This document shows positions 1-5,656 of a DNA stretch of 5,659 nt, one piece after another. Every line of letters starts with the position of its first letter. Within the stretch, counting starts at the first letter, position 1. The translations under genes and the position numbers were made by a program. Under the pieces are notes generated by a model. It had not been told where the DNA came from. It made no database searches and was given only the letters and a program-made list of their open reading frames with translations. The stretch covers positions 1-5,659 of the forward strand of contig JAHHUA010000111.1 in NCBI GenBank assembly GCA_020024235.1. The letters run 5' to 3'. The DNA is from Oscillospiraceae bacterium (GTDB lineage: Bacteria > Bacillota > Clostridia > Oscillospirales > Ruminococcaceae).

Positions 1-42
1 GGACGGGTACATACATACTACTTTCAATATGGAGAAGCATAA
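1..42 (+). CDS. Possible 3' end of a convergent gene (last 13 codons + TAA)
   Basis: From base 1 the first plus-strand frame is open and reads GRVHTYYFQYGEA before TAA at 40-42. The stop sits at the foot of the shared terminator hairpin, mirroring the minus-strand stop at 78-80. The other two plus frames run through the hairpin and are less likely. Thirteen residues are too few to name a family. The call rests mainly on stop-terminator placement and could be coincidence. Confidence 0.35.
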   Translation, partial: GRVHTYYFQYGEA

Positions 43-72
43 AAAGTCGCTTGCAAAAACAAGCGACTTTTT
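41..72. terminator. Bidirectional rho-independent terminator
   Basis: A 13-bp perfect inverted repeat (AAAAAGTCGCTTG at 41-53, CAAGCGACTTTTT at 60-72) encloses a six-base loop. An outer arm, AGCAT at 36-40 with ATGCT at 75-79, can extend the stem across a two-base bulge. On either strand the GC-containing stem is followed by five U residues, so it can stop transcription both ways. It starts five bases beyond the minus-strand stop codon, making it the terminator of the giant gene, and could equally end a convergent plus-strand gene. Confidence 0.93.
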
Positions 73-77
73 ATATG

Positions 78-3000
78 CTATTTAGATTTAGGGGTTAATT
101 TTTTGTCTGTTACAATTATAGTGTTACCCAATTCAGTTTCAAAATTAAGATAACCGTCCTTATCTAATTTGGCAGGAATCTTAGTTACAAGTGTGTAAAC
201 ATTTTTCTTTATATCATAGCTGTAAATATAAAGAGTATCTCCCTTGAAATCATCTAGACTGATTTTGACAGATGCAGTTACTTTCATACCGAATTTTCCA
301 TCTTGCTTAAATGTAAATATTTTGGTCTTATTGGTAAAAAATTTTTTAAATACATTATAAGCTTTTAAATTTGCTTTATATTTTGGATCTGTTTCTATTT
401 TAGCAAGTATGGGTTTAGAAAGTTTTGAAATTTCATTTGCATTGACAGACAGTTTTGCAATTACTTCCTCTTTATCATTTAAAGATGCGAAAGTAATAAT
501 TGCTTTATCATCTTTTTCAGCTGCTATATATTCTTTTAACTGTTCAGGTGTAATTTTTACATCTCCGTAAGAAGTATCTTTAAATATTTTTCCGTAAATC
601 AAAATATCTTTTTTCTTAGCAGATTTTTCAGACTCTTTATATTCATGATTTTCATAACTGTTGTCTGTTTCAGTGTCATAATTAGAATTGGGATATTCAG
701 GGATATTTTGAGTTTCCCAATTAGCATATACGGTTGTATTTTGTTCAAATACTGTTTCTGTGGTTATTGCAGTACCGAATAAATCAACCCATCCTTTAAA
801 TATATAACCTGCTTTTACCGGTATCGGAATTTCTGCGATTTTCTTGTTTACGGTTTTTACATTTATAGGATATACCTTTCCGCCTCGCGGGTCAAATGTA
901 ATTGTATATTCATTCTCTTGTGGAGGAATAATCGGTTCCTGACTATAAATAATACTGAATTTGACAGGATCTTTGTAACCACAATCATAATTGTAAGTTA
1001 CTTTTGTTTCATTTTCATTAAATATAATAGTATTGTTGCTTATAGTTGCACCTGTAAAATCCTTAGCTTTGTTTATATCAAATTTTCCCGGTAGATTTTC
1101 AAGTTTAATAACCTTGACATCTGTTGTATAAACATTTCCATCACATTTAAAACCACGTAAATTTGTGTTTTTGCTCAAATCCAAATTAGTCAACTGATTA
1201 TTACTGCAATCAAGTAATGAAAGCATTGAATTATTGCTTAAATCAAGTGATTGAATTTTATTTCCCTGGCAGGATATTTCATCTAATTTTTGATTTTTGC
1301 TTACATTTAATCCAATCAAATTATTTTCAGCACATACCAAGCCTAAAAGTTCAGTATTTTTACTTAAATCTAAATCAGTAAGTTTGTTAAGCTTACAATT
1401 TAAATCAAACAGAGCTGTATTATTGTTTAAATTCAGTTTTGAAATATTGTTATTATTACAGAATAGTTCTTCAAGTAATATACATTTGCTTACATTTAAA
1501 TCATTTATTTTGTTAGTTCCGCAATCAATTTTAGTCAATGCTGTATTAGTTTCTAAATTGAGGCTTGTAAGATTATTATTAGTACATGCTAAAATTGCAA
1601 GCAAAGTATTATTTTCCAAATTCAAGCTTGTCAACCTATTCATGCTGCAATCCAAATCATATAATTTAGTATTATTACTTATATCTAACCTGACAAGCTG
1701 ATTAGTATTACAATATAAAGTCACTAAATCTTCGCAATTACTTATATTAAGAGAACTGATATTGTTCTGATTACATATAAGTTTAGTTAGTTTAGTATTA
1801 TTTGTAAGGTCTAAATTTGTCAAATTATTTGAAGCACAATTAATTGTTTCAAGCTGAATATTTTTACTTAAATCAACTTCAGAAACTTTATTCATAGCAA
1901 ATCTGAGATATGTAAGTGATGTAAAATACTCAATACCTTTTAAACTTTTTACATTTTCTTTTTGATATAAGTCAATTTTTTGTACAGCTGACAACTCGTC
2001 TTTAGAAAGTATACTGTCTTTGTCTGTATCAAAATTTTCGGAAATATATTGTCTAAATATATCATCGGGGAAATTTTGAACATTAATTTCTACTTTATCA
2101 ATTACAGTGTCTTTTTCAAATACACCTTGGAACATCATTTCATTTTTAAAAATTTTTACAGTAGCTCCGGGTTGTTTAATTGTAGGTGTTCCAGATACTC
2201 CCCATCCAACAAATTTCCAACCAGGTTTTACAGTGAAATTGCATTCTTCAAAAGTAGGAAGTTTGAATTCACCATCTCTGTGTACACGTTTAACTACTGT
2301 ATTACCGTTTCCGTATTGACCAGGGTAGAAATAAACATTATACATAGCTTCGCCTTTATTAACATATTTAGCTGTAAAATACATATCTCCAATTACTGAT
2401 ATTACTTCTCCAGGCATTAATTCTTCTTTTGTTTCATCATTTATCCATGAATCAAATTCCTTATTTTGTGGAGCTTTAAAATCTATTTCAACAGAATCCG
2501 CCTTAGGAAGTGCAATTGTATTTTGACCTTCTGCATTTCTTACTGGTATGATTTTGTTTTCTCCCTGCCCTTCACCGGATTTAAATGTAATATGCCAAAA
2601 TTCTTTAAGATTTTTATCCCACCAAACAGCGGTAAGTGTATTATCTTTATTTGGTATATAGTCTTCACCTGCTCTGAAAGTCAATGCACCCAATTCCCAA
2701 TGTCTGAATTTCATGCCTTCCGGAGCTATAAATCCAAATTCTGAAGGATCAGGCATTTTCATGACATCACCTTTATTATAGGTTTTTTCTGCTTTTTTAC
2801 CAAATCCATCAAGAAAAGTAAGTTTAACTTTTCCTGACTCAGACTTGTTTTGCCATATAGCAGTAAAGGTTAAATTTGTTTTTACTTTAAACTTATCATT
2901 AACCTTATATATTTTTTCACCTTTTTGCCAACCTGCAAACTCTTTTCCTTCAGGAGCTTCAAAAGAACATTCAGGCAATGAATACAGTGTATTTAAAGCA

Positions 3001-5576
3001 TATTCATTAACAATAATTTTATTATTTGGATTTGATTTTGCTTCACCTGGATCTAAAGTAACGGTAAATGATGTTTCATCTTTTTCATCAATCCAAATAG
3101 CTGTAAAAGTCATGTTGGAAATTACATTGCGAATTTCTTCTCCAGGTTGCCAATTTACACGACCCATCATTGTTTCCATAGGTTTGTCGCATTCCCAACA
3201 TTTAAATTTCATTCCAGATGGCGGAGTGAAACCTATTTCAGTTGCATTAAAATCATATAAGACAATATTTTCGTTGTATGTAACTTCAAAATATTTGTCT
3301 GTTCCTGTGCCTGTTCCGGCTTTAAAGGTAATAATAGGATTAGTTTTTTGAGGTTTAGGCTGCCATACAGCAACCAATGTTAAATCAGAGGAAACATTAC
3401 TTATAATATCACCGGGCTTGTATTCTTTTCCATCTTCTTTACATAACCAAGCTTTAAATTCTATAGATGAAACATCAGGAGAATGGAAAGAAAGCTGAGA
3501 AGGATTAAGCACTGTATAATTTGATTTATCAGCAATATTGTAATTTTTAACTGCTCCGATACCATCTCCGGGTTCATATGTTACAGTATGAAGCTTAGCT
3601 GCAGAGTCTGCCCAAACAGCAACAAAACTGTCATTTTGTTTAGGTATAAATATTTCACCGGGTTGATGTTGGATTTGGTCGCTTTCCAGTTTCCAAGCTA
3701 AGAATTTTTTGCCTTCCTTAGATTCCAAGGCCGGAAGTAATTTAAAACTTCCTATTTCATCTTTATTTACATTTTCATTTTCAAAAATACCATTATTCCA
3801 ATCATTCCAAATGTATTCTTCTCCGCTGTCTTTCTCATCAGTTTTAAATGTAATTGTATAATCCCATACAGCTGTAAAAGAAATATCGTCTGAAATCAAA
3901 AGTTGTACATTAGGTTTATACAATTTTGTGTTATCCTGTGATTTCCATCCTTTAAAACCATTTGAATTTGTATGTTTTACATTATACTGCTCTGACGGGA
4001 ATGTGTAATTTGAATTTTTAACAATTTGTCTGTCTATCTGTGTTTTGCCATTTGAAACACAGCTACCGTTTCCAGGGTATAAAGTTACTGTAGCATAGTT
4101 TGGATCTTTTACCCATTGTGCTTCAAATGTCATCTGATTTCCGTTGGCTGTTACTTCAGCGCCTAATTCATAAACAGTATCAGTTTCTTTAAGTTTCCAT
4201 TGGCTTAATTCTTGTCCAATAGGAGCACTTATTTTTTGGTCAGCCGTTATTTGAAGATCCCTTGGCAATTTAAAAGTTTTTCCTTCTTCAACCTCATATG
4301 AAACTTTTTCAGCAGCAGAACCTTCATTTCCATCTGTAAATGTTACTGTTGTTTTAGCAGCCACTTGTCCGTTATAAACAGCTTTAAAGTTCATAGGATA
4401 ATTTACGGTAACTGATTCACCGGACTGATAAACTTTTCTGTTTTCCAGTTTATCATTAGGACTATATGTGCTTCCTATTTCAACCCAGCCGGAAAAAGCT
4501 CCACCTTCATATTCTTGTACCGTTGGTTGAGGCAGTGTATATTGCTGACCTTTTGATACTTTTTCCGTGGATGTAGGGCGTGAAACTGTATCTTTTCCCT
4601 CAACTAATTTTACAGTTAACTGTGGTGCCTGAGAATCAGCAGTTACCCAAACTGCCTCATAAGGGCCATAAGTTTTATCTTTTGTAACTGTAATCATTTG
4701 ACCGATATAATTTTGAGTTAAGCCTTTTTTCCAATGGGAAAATACTTTTCCTTCGGGTGCAGTAAATTTAAGTTGTGAATCATCAAAAGACAAATGTCTT
4801 ACACTGCCTTTAGTTTGACCTTTATCAGTATATGTATTCTCTAATGGAAGATTAACTGTTATTTCAGTTTCTTCGTTTTTGTATATAATACTACAGGTAT
4901 CCCCTAATGATGTTTTGTCAACAGGTTTCCACAAAGCTACCAAAATAGTTGTAGCATCTCTCAGCATCATTGTACCGCCGGCAGCAACAGTCATAGAGCC
5001 TGTTTCTCCTATTTGCCATTTATCAAATTCATAATCGGGATTATTTGAAGTAAACTCGCATTCAGGAGCCTTCCATCCTACTGTTTGGTCATTTGGTACA
5101 ATACACTTATCCATAATTCCCTCGCCATACAAACCCGGTCTAAATTCTACAGTATGGCCAGTGGTTAAAGGATCTAGTTTATCTGAATAAACTTCATCAT
5201 TTATTATAATATCATCAGATATATCATTGCTATCTGACTGTTTCCATTGAGCAGTCAATATTATAATATTTGATATTACTATTTGATCTCCCGGATAGTA
5301 TATTAAGCCAGTTTCCTCTTCCAGCCAGCTGTCAAATTCCCAATCATTGCTGTCTGAAATAAAACCACATTCCGGAATGATATACATATCATTCTTTTTT
5401 AGCTTTTGTGGTTGCATTGAGCCTGTTCCATGGGATCCCTCATTGAAGAAAACAGATACCAAATCTGACTGTTTGGGAGCCTCAAAAGAAATCTGTGCAA
5501 AAGCTGTTACAACTTGTGATACTGTGGATAAAATCATAACCACAGCCATAGCGAATGATAAAATTTGTTTACGCAT
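78..5576 (-). CDS. Giant secreted multi-repeat surface protein (InlB B-repeats + Cys-ladder LRR), 1832 aa
   Basis: This is a complete gene encoding a large exported repeat protein, probably an adhesin or cell-surface scaffold. Domain order: signal peptide (1-27); thirteen InlB B-repeat-like units of about 70-85 residues (38-1154), most ending in an AxW motif (TAQW, FTAVW, FTAIW); an EF-hand-like loop (1183-1194); a 21-residue LRR array (1209-1482); a beta-rich cap (1483-1545); one consensus-like B-repeat (1555-1621); an acidic linker (1622-1656); and a C-terminal domain (1657-1832). The start at 5576 is chosen because AGGAGG lies six bases upstream and a signal peptide follows at once. The frame stays open 17 codons further, but that ATG has no ribosome site and overlaps a promoter candidate. 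The protein has 25 cysteines, many for an extracellular Gram-positive protein. No enzyme motif, sortase signal or membrane anchor is seen. Known family members bind host or cell-surface partners; the ligand here is unknown. It appears to be transcribed alone, with its own promoter region and terminator. Confidence 0.95.
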   Translation of the reverse strand: MRKQILSFAMAVVMILSTVSQVVTAFAQISFEAPKQSDLVSVFFNEGSHGTGSMQPQKLKKNDMYIIPECGFISDSNDWEFDSWLEEETGLIYYPGDQIVISNIIILTAQWKQSDSNDISDDIIINDEVYSDKLDPLTTGHTVEFRPGLYGEGIMDKCIVPNDQTVGWKAPECEFTSNNPDYEFDKWQIGETGSMTVAAGGTMMLRDATTILVALWKPVDKTSLGDTCSIIYKNEETEITVNLPLENTYTDKGQTKGSVRHLSFDDSQLKFTAPEGKVFSHWKKGLTQNYIGQMITVTKDKTYGPYEAVWVTADSQAPQLTVKLVEGKDTVSRPTSTEKVSKGQQYTLPQPTVQEYEGGAFSGWVEIGSTYSPNDKLENRKVYQSGESVTVNYPMNFKAVYNGQVAAKTTVTFTDGNEGSAAEKVSYEVEEGKTFKLPRDLQITADQKISAPIGQELSQWKLKETDTVYELGAEVTANGNQMTFEAQWVKDPNYATVTLYPGNGSCVSNGKTQIDRQIVKNSNYTFPSEQYNVKHTNSNGFKGWKSQDNTKLYKPNVQLLISDDISFTAVWDYTITFKTDEKDSGEEYIWNDWNNGIFENENVNKDEIGSFKLLPALESKEGKKFLAWKLESDQIQHQPGEIFIPKQNDSFVAVWADSAAKLHTVTYEPGDGIGAVKNYNIADKSNYTVLNPSQLSFHSPDVSSIEFKAWLCKEDGKEYKPGDIISNVSSDLTLVAVWQPKPQKTNPIITFKAGTGTGTDKYFEVTYNENIVLYDFNATEIGFTPPSGMKFKCWECDKPMETMMGRVNWQPGEEIRNVISNMTFTAIWIDEKDETSFTVTLDPGEAKSNPNNKIIVNEYALNTLYSLPECSFEAPEGKEFAGWQKGEKIYKVNDKFKVKTNLTFTAIWQNKSESGKVKLTFLDGFGKKAEKTYNKGDVMKMPDPSEFGFIAPEGMKFRHWELGALTFRAGEDYIPNKDNTLTAVWWDKNLKEFWHITFKSGEGQGENKIIPVRNAEGQNTIALPKADSVEIDFKAPQNKEFDSWINDETKEELMPGEVISVIGDMYFTAKYVNKGEAMYNVYFYPGQYGNGNTVVKRVHRDGEFKLPTFEECNFTVKPGWKFVGWGVSGTPTIKQPGATVKIFKNEMMFQGVFEKDTVIDKVEINVQNFPDDIFRQYISENFDTDKDSILSKDELSAVQKIDLYQKENVKSLKGIEYFTSLTYLRFAMNKVSEVDLSKNIQLETINCASNNLTNLDLTNNTKLTKLICNQNNISSLNISNCEDLVTLYCNTNQLVRLDISNNTKLYDLDCSMNRLTSLNLENNTLLAILACTNNNLTSLNLETNTALTKIDCGTNKINDLNVSKCILLEELFCNNNNISKLNLNNNTALFDLNCKLNKLTDLDLSKNTELLGLVCAENNLIGLNVSKNQKLDEISCQGNKIQSLDLSNNSMLSLLDCSNNQLTNLDLSKNTNLRGFKCDGNVYTTDVKVIKLENLPGKFDINKAKDFTGATISNNTIIFNENETKVTYNYDCGYKDPVKFSIIYSQEPIIPPQENEYTITFDPRGGKVYPINVKTVNKKIAEIPIPVKAGYIFKGWVDLFGTAITTETVFEQNTTVYANWETQNIPEYPNSNYDTETDNSYENHEYKESEKSAKKKDILIYGKIFKDTSYGDVKITPEQLKEYIAAEKDDKAIITFASLNDKEEVIAKLSVNANEISKLSKPILAKIETDPKYKANLKAYNVFKKFFTNKTKIFTFKQDGKFGMKVTASVKISLDDFKGDTLYIYSYDIKKNVYTLVTKIPAKLDKDGYLNFETELGNTIIVTDKKLTPKSK
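81..608 (-). other. C-terminal beta-rich domain of clostridial exported proteins (residues 1657-1832)
   Basis: The domain contains VKITPEQLKEYI, then KAIITFASLNDKEEV, a middle part with KIFTFKQDGKFGMKVTASV, the strand pair DTLYIYSYDIKKNVYTLV, and the end DKDGYLNFETELGNTIIVTD. The 'G-x-V-T-v-x-v', 'LYIYxYD' and 'dGYlxFxxxxgxxxIVTDkxL' landmarks resemble the final domain of many large secreted proteins of gut Clostridia, usually followed there by a sorting signal or nothing. Here the protein stops nine residues after VTD (KKLTPKSK being the last eight) with no hydrophobic tail. It may mediate cell-surface retention or simply close the protein; I know no proven function. Confidence 0.6.
609..713 (-). 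other. Acidic low-complexity linker (residues 1622-1656)
   Basis: This short stretch is rich in Glu, Asp, Asn, Ser and Tyr, for example YDTETDNSYENHEYKESE, and ends in a basic SAKKK. No fold is expected. It probably acts as a flexible hinge between the last B-repeat and the C-terminal domain. Confidence 0.7.
714..914 (-). repeat. Fourteenth B-repeat, canonical Listeria-Bacteroides type (residues 1555-1621)
   Basis: This unit reads YTITFDPRGGKV, then PVKAGYIFKGW, then TTVYANW. It matches the family consensus (FdanGG...GY.F.GW...T.YA.W) better than any of the thirteen N-terminal units and is shorter (about 66 residues). It is separated from them by the whole LRR region. Its closeness to consensus suggests a separate origin from the N-terminal array, or stronger constraint. 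Confidence 0.9.
942..1130 (-). other. Post-LRR beta-rich cap (residues 1483-1545)
   Basis: After the last LRR the sequence changes to alternating hydrophobic strands with the landmarks LPGKFDINKAKDF, ISNNTIIF, VTYNYDCGY and PVKFSIIY. A similar segment, with an FD-xx-KA-xx-x-GAT...T-x-Y-x-Y-x-C-G pattern, follows LRR arrays of this type in other Clostridia surface proteins as I recall them. It probably caps the solenoid. It has one Cys (1532). I know no function beyond that. Confidence 0.6.
1131..1952 (-). repeat. 21-residue leucine-rich repeat array with Cys ladder (residues 1209-1482)
   Basis: About thirteen LRR units follow the pattern LxxLxCxxNxLxxLDLSxNxx with exact 21-residue (63 bp) periodicity and no insertions. 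The ladder cysteines are 1247, 1268, 1289, 1310, 1331, 1352, 1373, 1394, 1415, 1436, 1457 and 1478, and every one is followed by Asn at +3 (CxxN, 12 of 12). The preceding unit has Phe1226 in the Cys slot. The period and nested L/N pattern match the short 21-residue bacterial LRR class (described as nested or IRREKO-type). The array should form a right-handed solenoid used for protein or glycan binding. DNA-level identity between units is modest, so a recent duplication is not evident. Confidence 0.92.
1995..2030 (-). other. EF-hand-like calcium loop before the LRR (residues 1183-1194)
   Basis: The loop DTDKDSILSKDE fits the 12-residue EF-hand pattern: Asp at 1, 3 and 5, Ile at 7, Ser at 9 and Glu at 12. 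Position 6 is Ser where Gly is usual. It is preceded by NFPDDIFRQYISENF and followed by LSAVQKIDL, an N-terminal cap arrangement seen before LRR arrays of this kind in Clostridia surface proteins. Only one loop is present, so it is not a dockerin. It probably binds calcium and stabilises the start of the LRR solenoid. Confidence 0.75.
2115..5465 (-). repeat. Thirteen tandem InlB B-repeat-like beta-grasp units (residues 38-1154)
   Basis: Each unit opens with a beta strand and a glycine-rich turn (for example PGLYGEG, PGDGIG, AGTGTGT, SGEGQGE, PGQYGNG). A middle motif like F-x-A-P-E-G-K-x-F-x-x-W follows, then Y-x-P-G-D in many units, and the unit closes with TFTAxW. Closing aromatics are at W111, W216, W310, Y401, W488, W571, W655, W738, W828, W908, W985, Y1071 and F1153. 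This is the pattern of the Listeria-Bacteroides repeat family (Pfam Flg_new, PF09479), in the longer variant common in gut Bacillota. Structures of InlB B-repeats show a ubiquitin/SUMO-like beta-grasp fold. The units are divergent in sequence, so this is an old array, not a recent expansion. Linkers range from none (units 6-7) to about 30 residues (units 1-2). Likely role: an extended stalk or binding surface. Confidence 0.88.
5496..5576 (-). other. Sec signal peptide (residues 1-27)
   Basis: The protein begins with a short basic segment (MRKQ), followed by a hydrophobic core (about residues 5-23, rich in Val, Ile, Leu, Met and Ala). An A-F-A motif at 25-27 gives a likely signal peptidase I site before Gln28. 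There is no lipobox cysteine, so a lipoprotein is unlikely. The mature protein enters the first repeat unit almost directly, around residue 38. Confidence 0.92.
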
Positions 5577-5582
5577 GATAAA

Positions 5583-5588
5583 CCTCCT
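5583..5588 (-). promoter_or_regulatory. Shine-Dalgarno AGGAGG that fixes the start codon
   Basis: On the minus strand AAAGGAGGT precedes the ATG at 5574-5576, with six bases (TTTATC) between AGGAGG and the start. This is a near-perfect ribosome binding site and decides the start over the in-frame ATG at 5625-5627. It is preceded by a run of eight A residues (5588-5595, sharing one base with the motif), a context compatible with strong translation initiation. Confidence 0.93.
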
Positions 5589-5605
5589 TTTTTTTGCAAG
5601 AAAAT

Positions 5606-5650
5606 TGATAACACACTGTCTTATCATAACATCTTTCTTTTTGTGATAAG
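5606..5650. repeat. TGATAA/TTATCA hexamer cluster with two overlapping inverted repeats
   Basis: On the plus strand TGATAA occurs at 5606-5611, TTATCA at 5621-5626 and TGATAA again at 5644-5649. The first two form an inverted repeat with a nine-base spacer (21 bp overall). The second and third extend to CTTATCA/TGATAAG with a 17-base spacer. Further TGATAA copies lie at 5576-5581, across the start codon, and at 5556-5561, inside the signal-peptide codons. The arrangement over the promoter candidates suits a repressor or activator site, but no regulator is identified and the AT-rich context raises the chance of coincidence. Confidence 0.35.
5623..5631 (-). promoter_or_regulatory. Candidate extended -10 (TGTTATGAT; promoter 2)
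   Basis: TATGAT (5/6 to consensus) lies at 5623-5628 on the minus strand with a TG one base upstream, the extended -10 pattern. No good -35 is present: at a 15-base spacer only TTATCA is found (4/6). Transcription would start near 5616, giving a leader of about 40 bases. It overlaps a TGATAA repeat (5621-5626), so factor binding there could compete with polymerase. It is an alternative or addition to the TATAAT at 5651-5656. Confidence 0.4.
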
Positions 5651-5656
5651 ATTATA
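5651..5656 (-). promoter_or_regulatory. Candidate -10 box TATAAT (promoter 1), -35 outside window
   Basis: Read on the minus strand, the right edge contains a perfect TATAAT. Transcription would start near 5644, giving an untranslated leader of roughly 65-70 bases. The matching -35 would lie beyond the window, so the promoter cannot be confirmed. AT-rich leaders produce chance matches, so confidence is moderate. Confidence 0.45.

Noticed and set aside
8..18. TACATACATAC short tandem repeat
   Set aside because: It is under three units of a 4-base word, too short to be meaningful, and may be coding in the partial plus-strand frame.
81..110. LTPKSK tail considered as a degenerate LPXTG sorting signal
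   Set aside because: It lacks the LPxTG order, and no hydrophobic segment or other charged tail follows before the stop.
1297..1701. 134-codon plus-strand open frame with Leu/Ser-rich product
   Set aside because: It lies antisense to the LRR array and repeats with the same 63-base period, so its composition is a mirror of the Asn/Leu codons opposite. No ribosome site or recognisable domain.
1131..1952. Regular 63-base periodicity that could suggest a CRISPR-like or satellite array
   Set aside because: The period is the 21-codon LRR unit; there are no identical repeats with unique spacers, and the protein reading explains it.
1995..2030. Dockerin domain suggested by the EF-hand-like loop
   Set aside because: A dockerin needs two paired calcium loops; only one is present and it leads straight into the LRR.
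2049..2744. Three shorter plus-strand open frames (2049-2399, 2107-2319, 2466-2744)
   Set aside because: All are antisense to the coding B-repeats and EF-hand segment, overlap each other in part and lack protein-like motifs.
2845..3351. 168-codon plus-strand open frame
   Set aside because: It is wholly antisense to B-repeat units 8-11 of the giant protein, whose reading is well supported by domain motifs. It shows no known motif.
5577..5627. In-frame upstream ATG adding 17 residues (MIRQCVINFLAKKRRFI) to the giant protein
   Set aside because: It has no ribosome binding site, overlaps the extended -10 candidate, and would bury the clear signal peptide behind a basic extension. The ATG at 5576 has AGGAGG at ideal spacing.
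5347..5646. 99-codon plus-strand open frame at the right end
   Set aside because: It runs antisense through the signal peptide, ribosome site and promoter region of the giant gene and has no coding evidence of its own.
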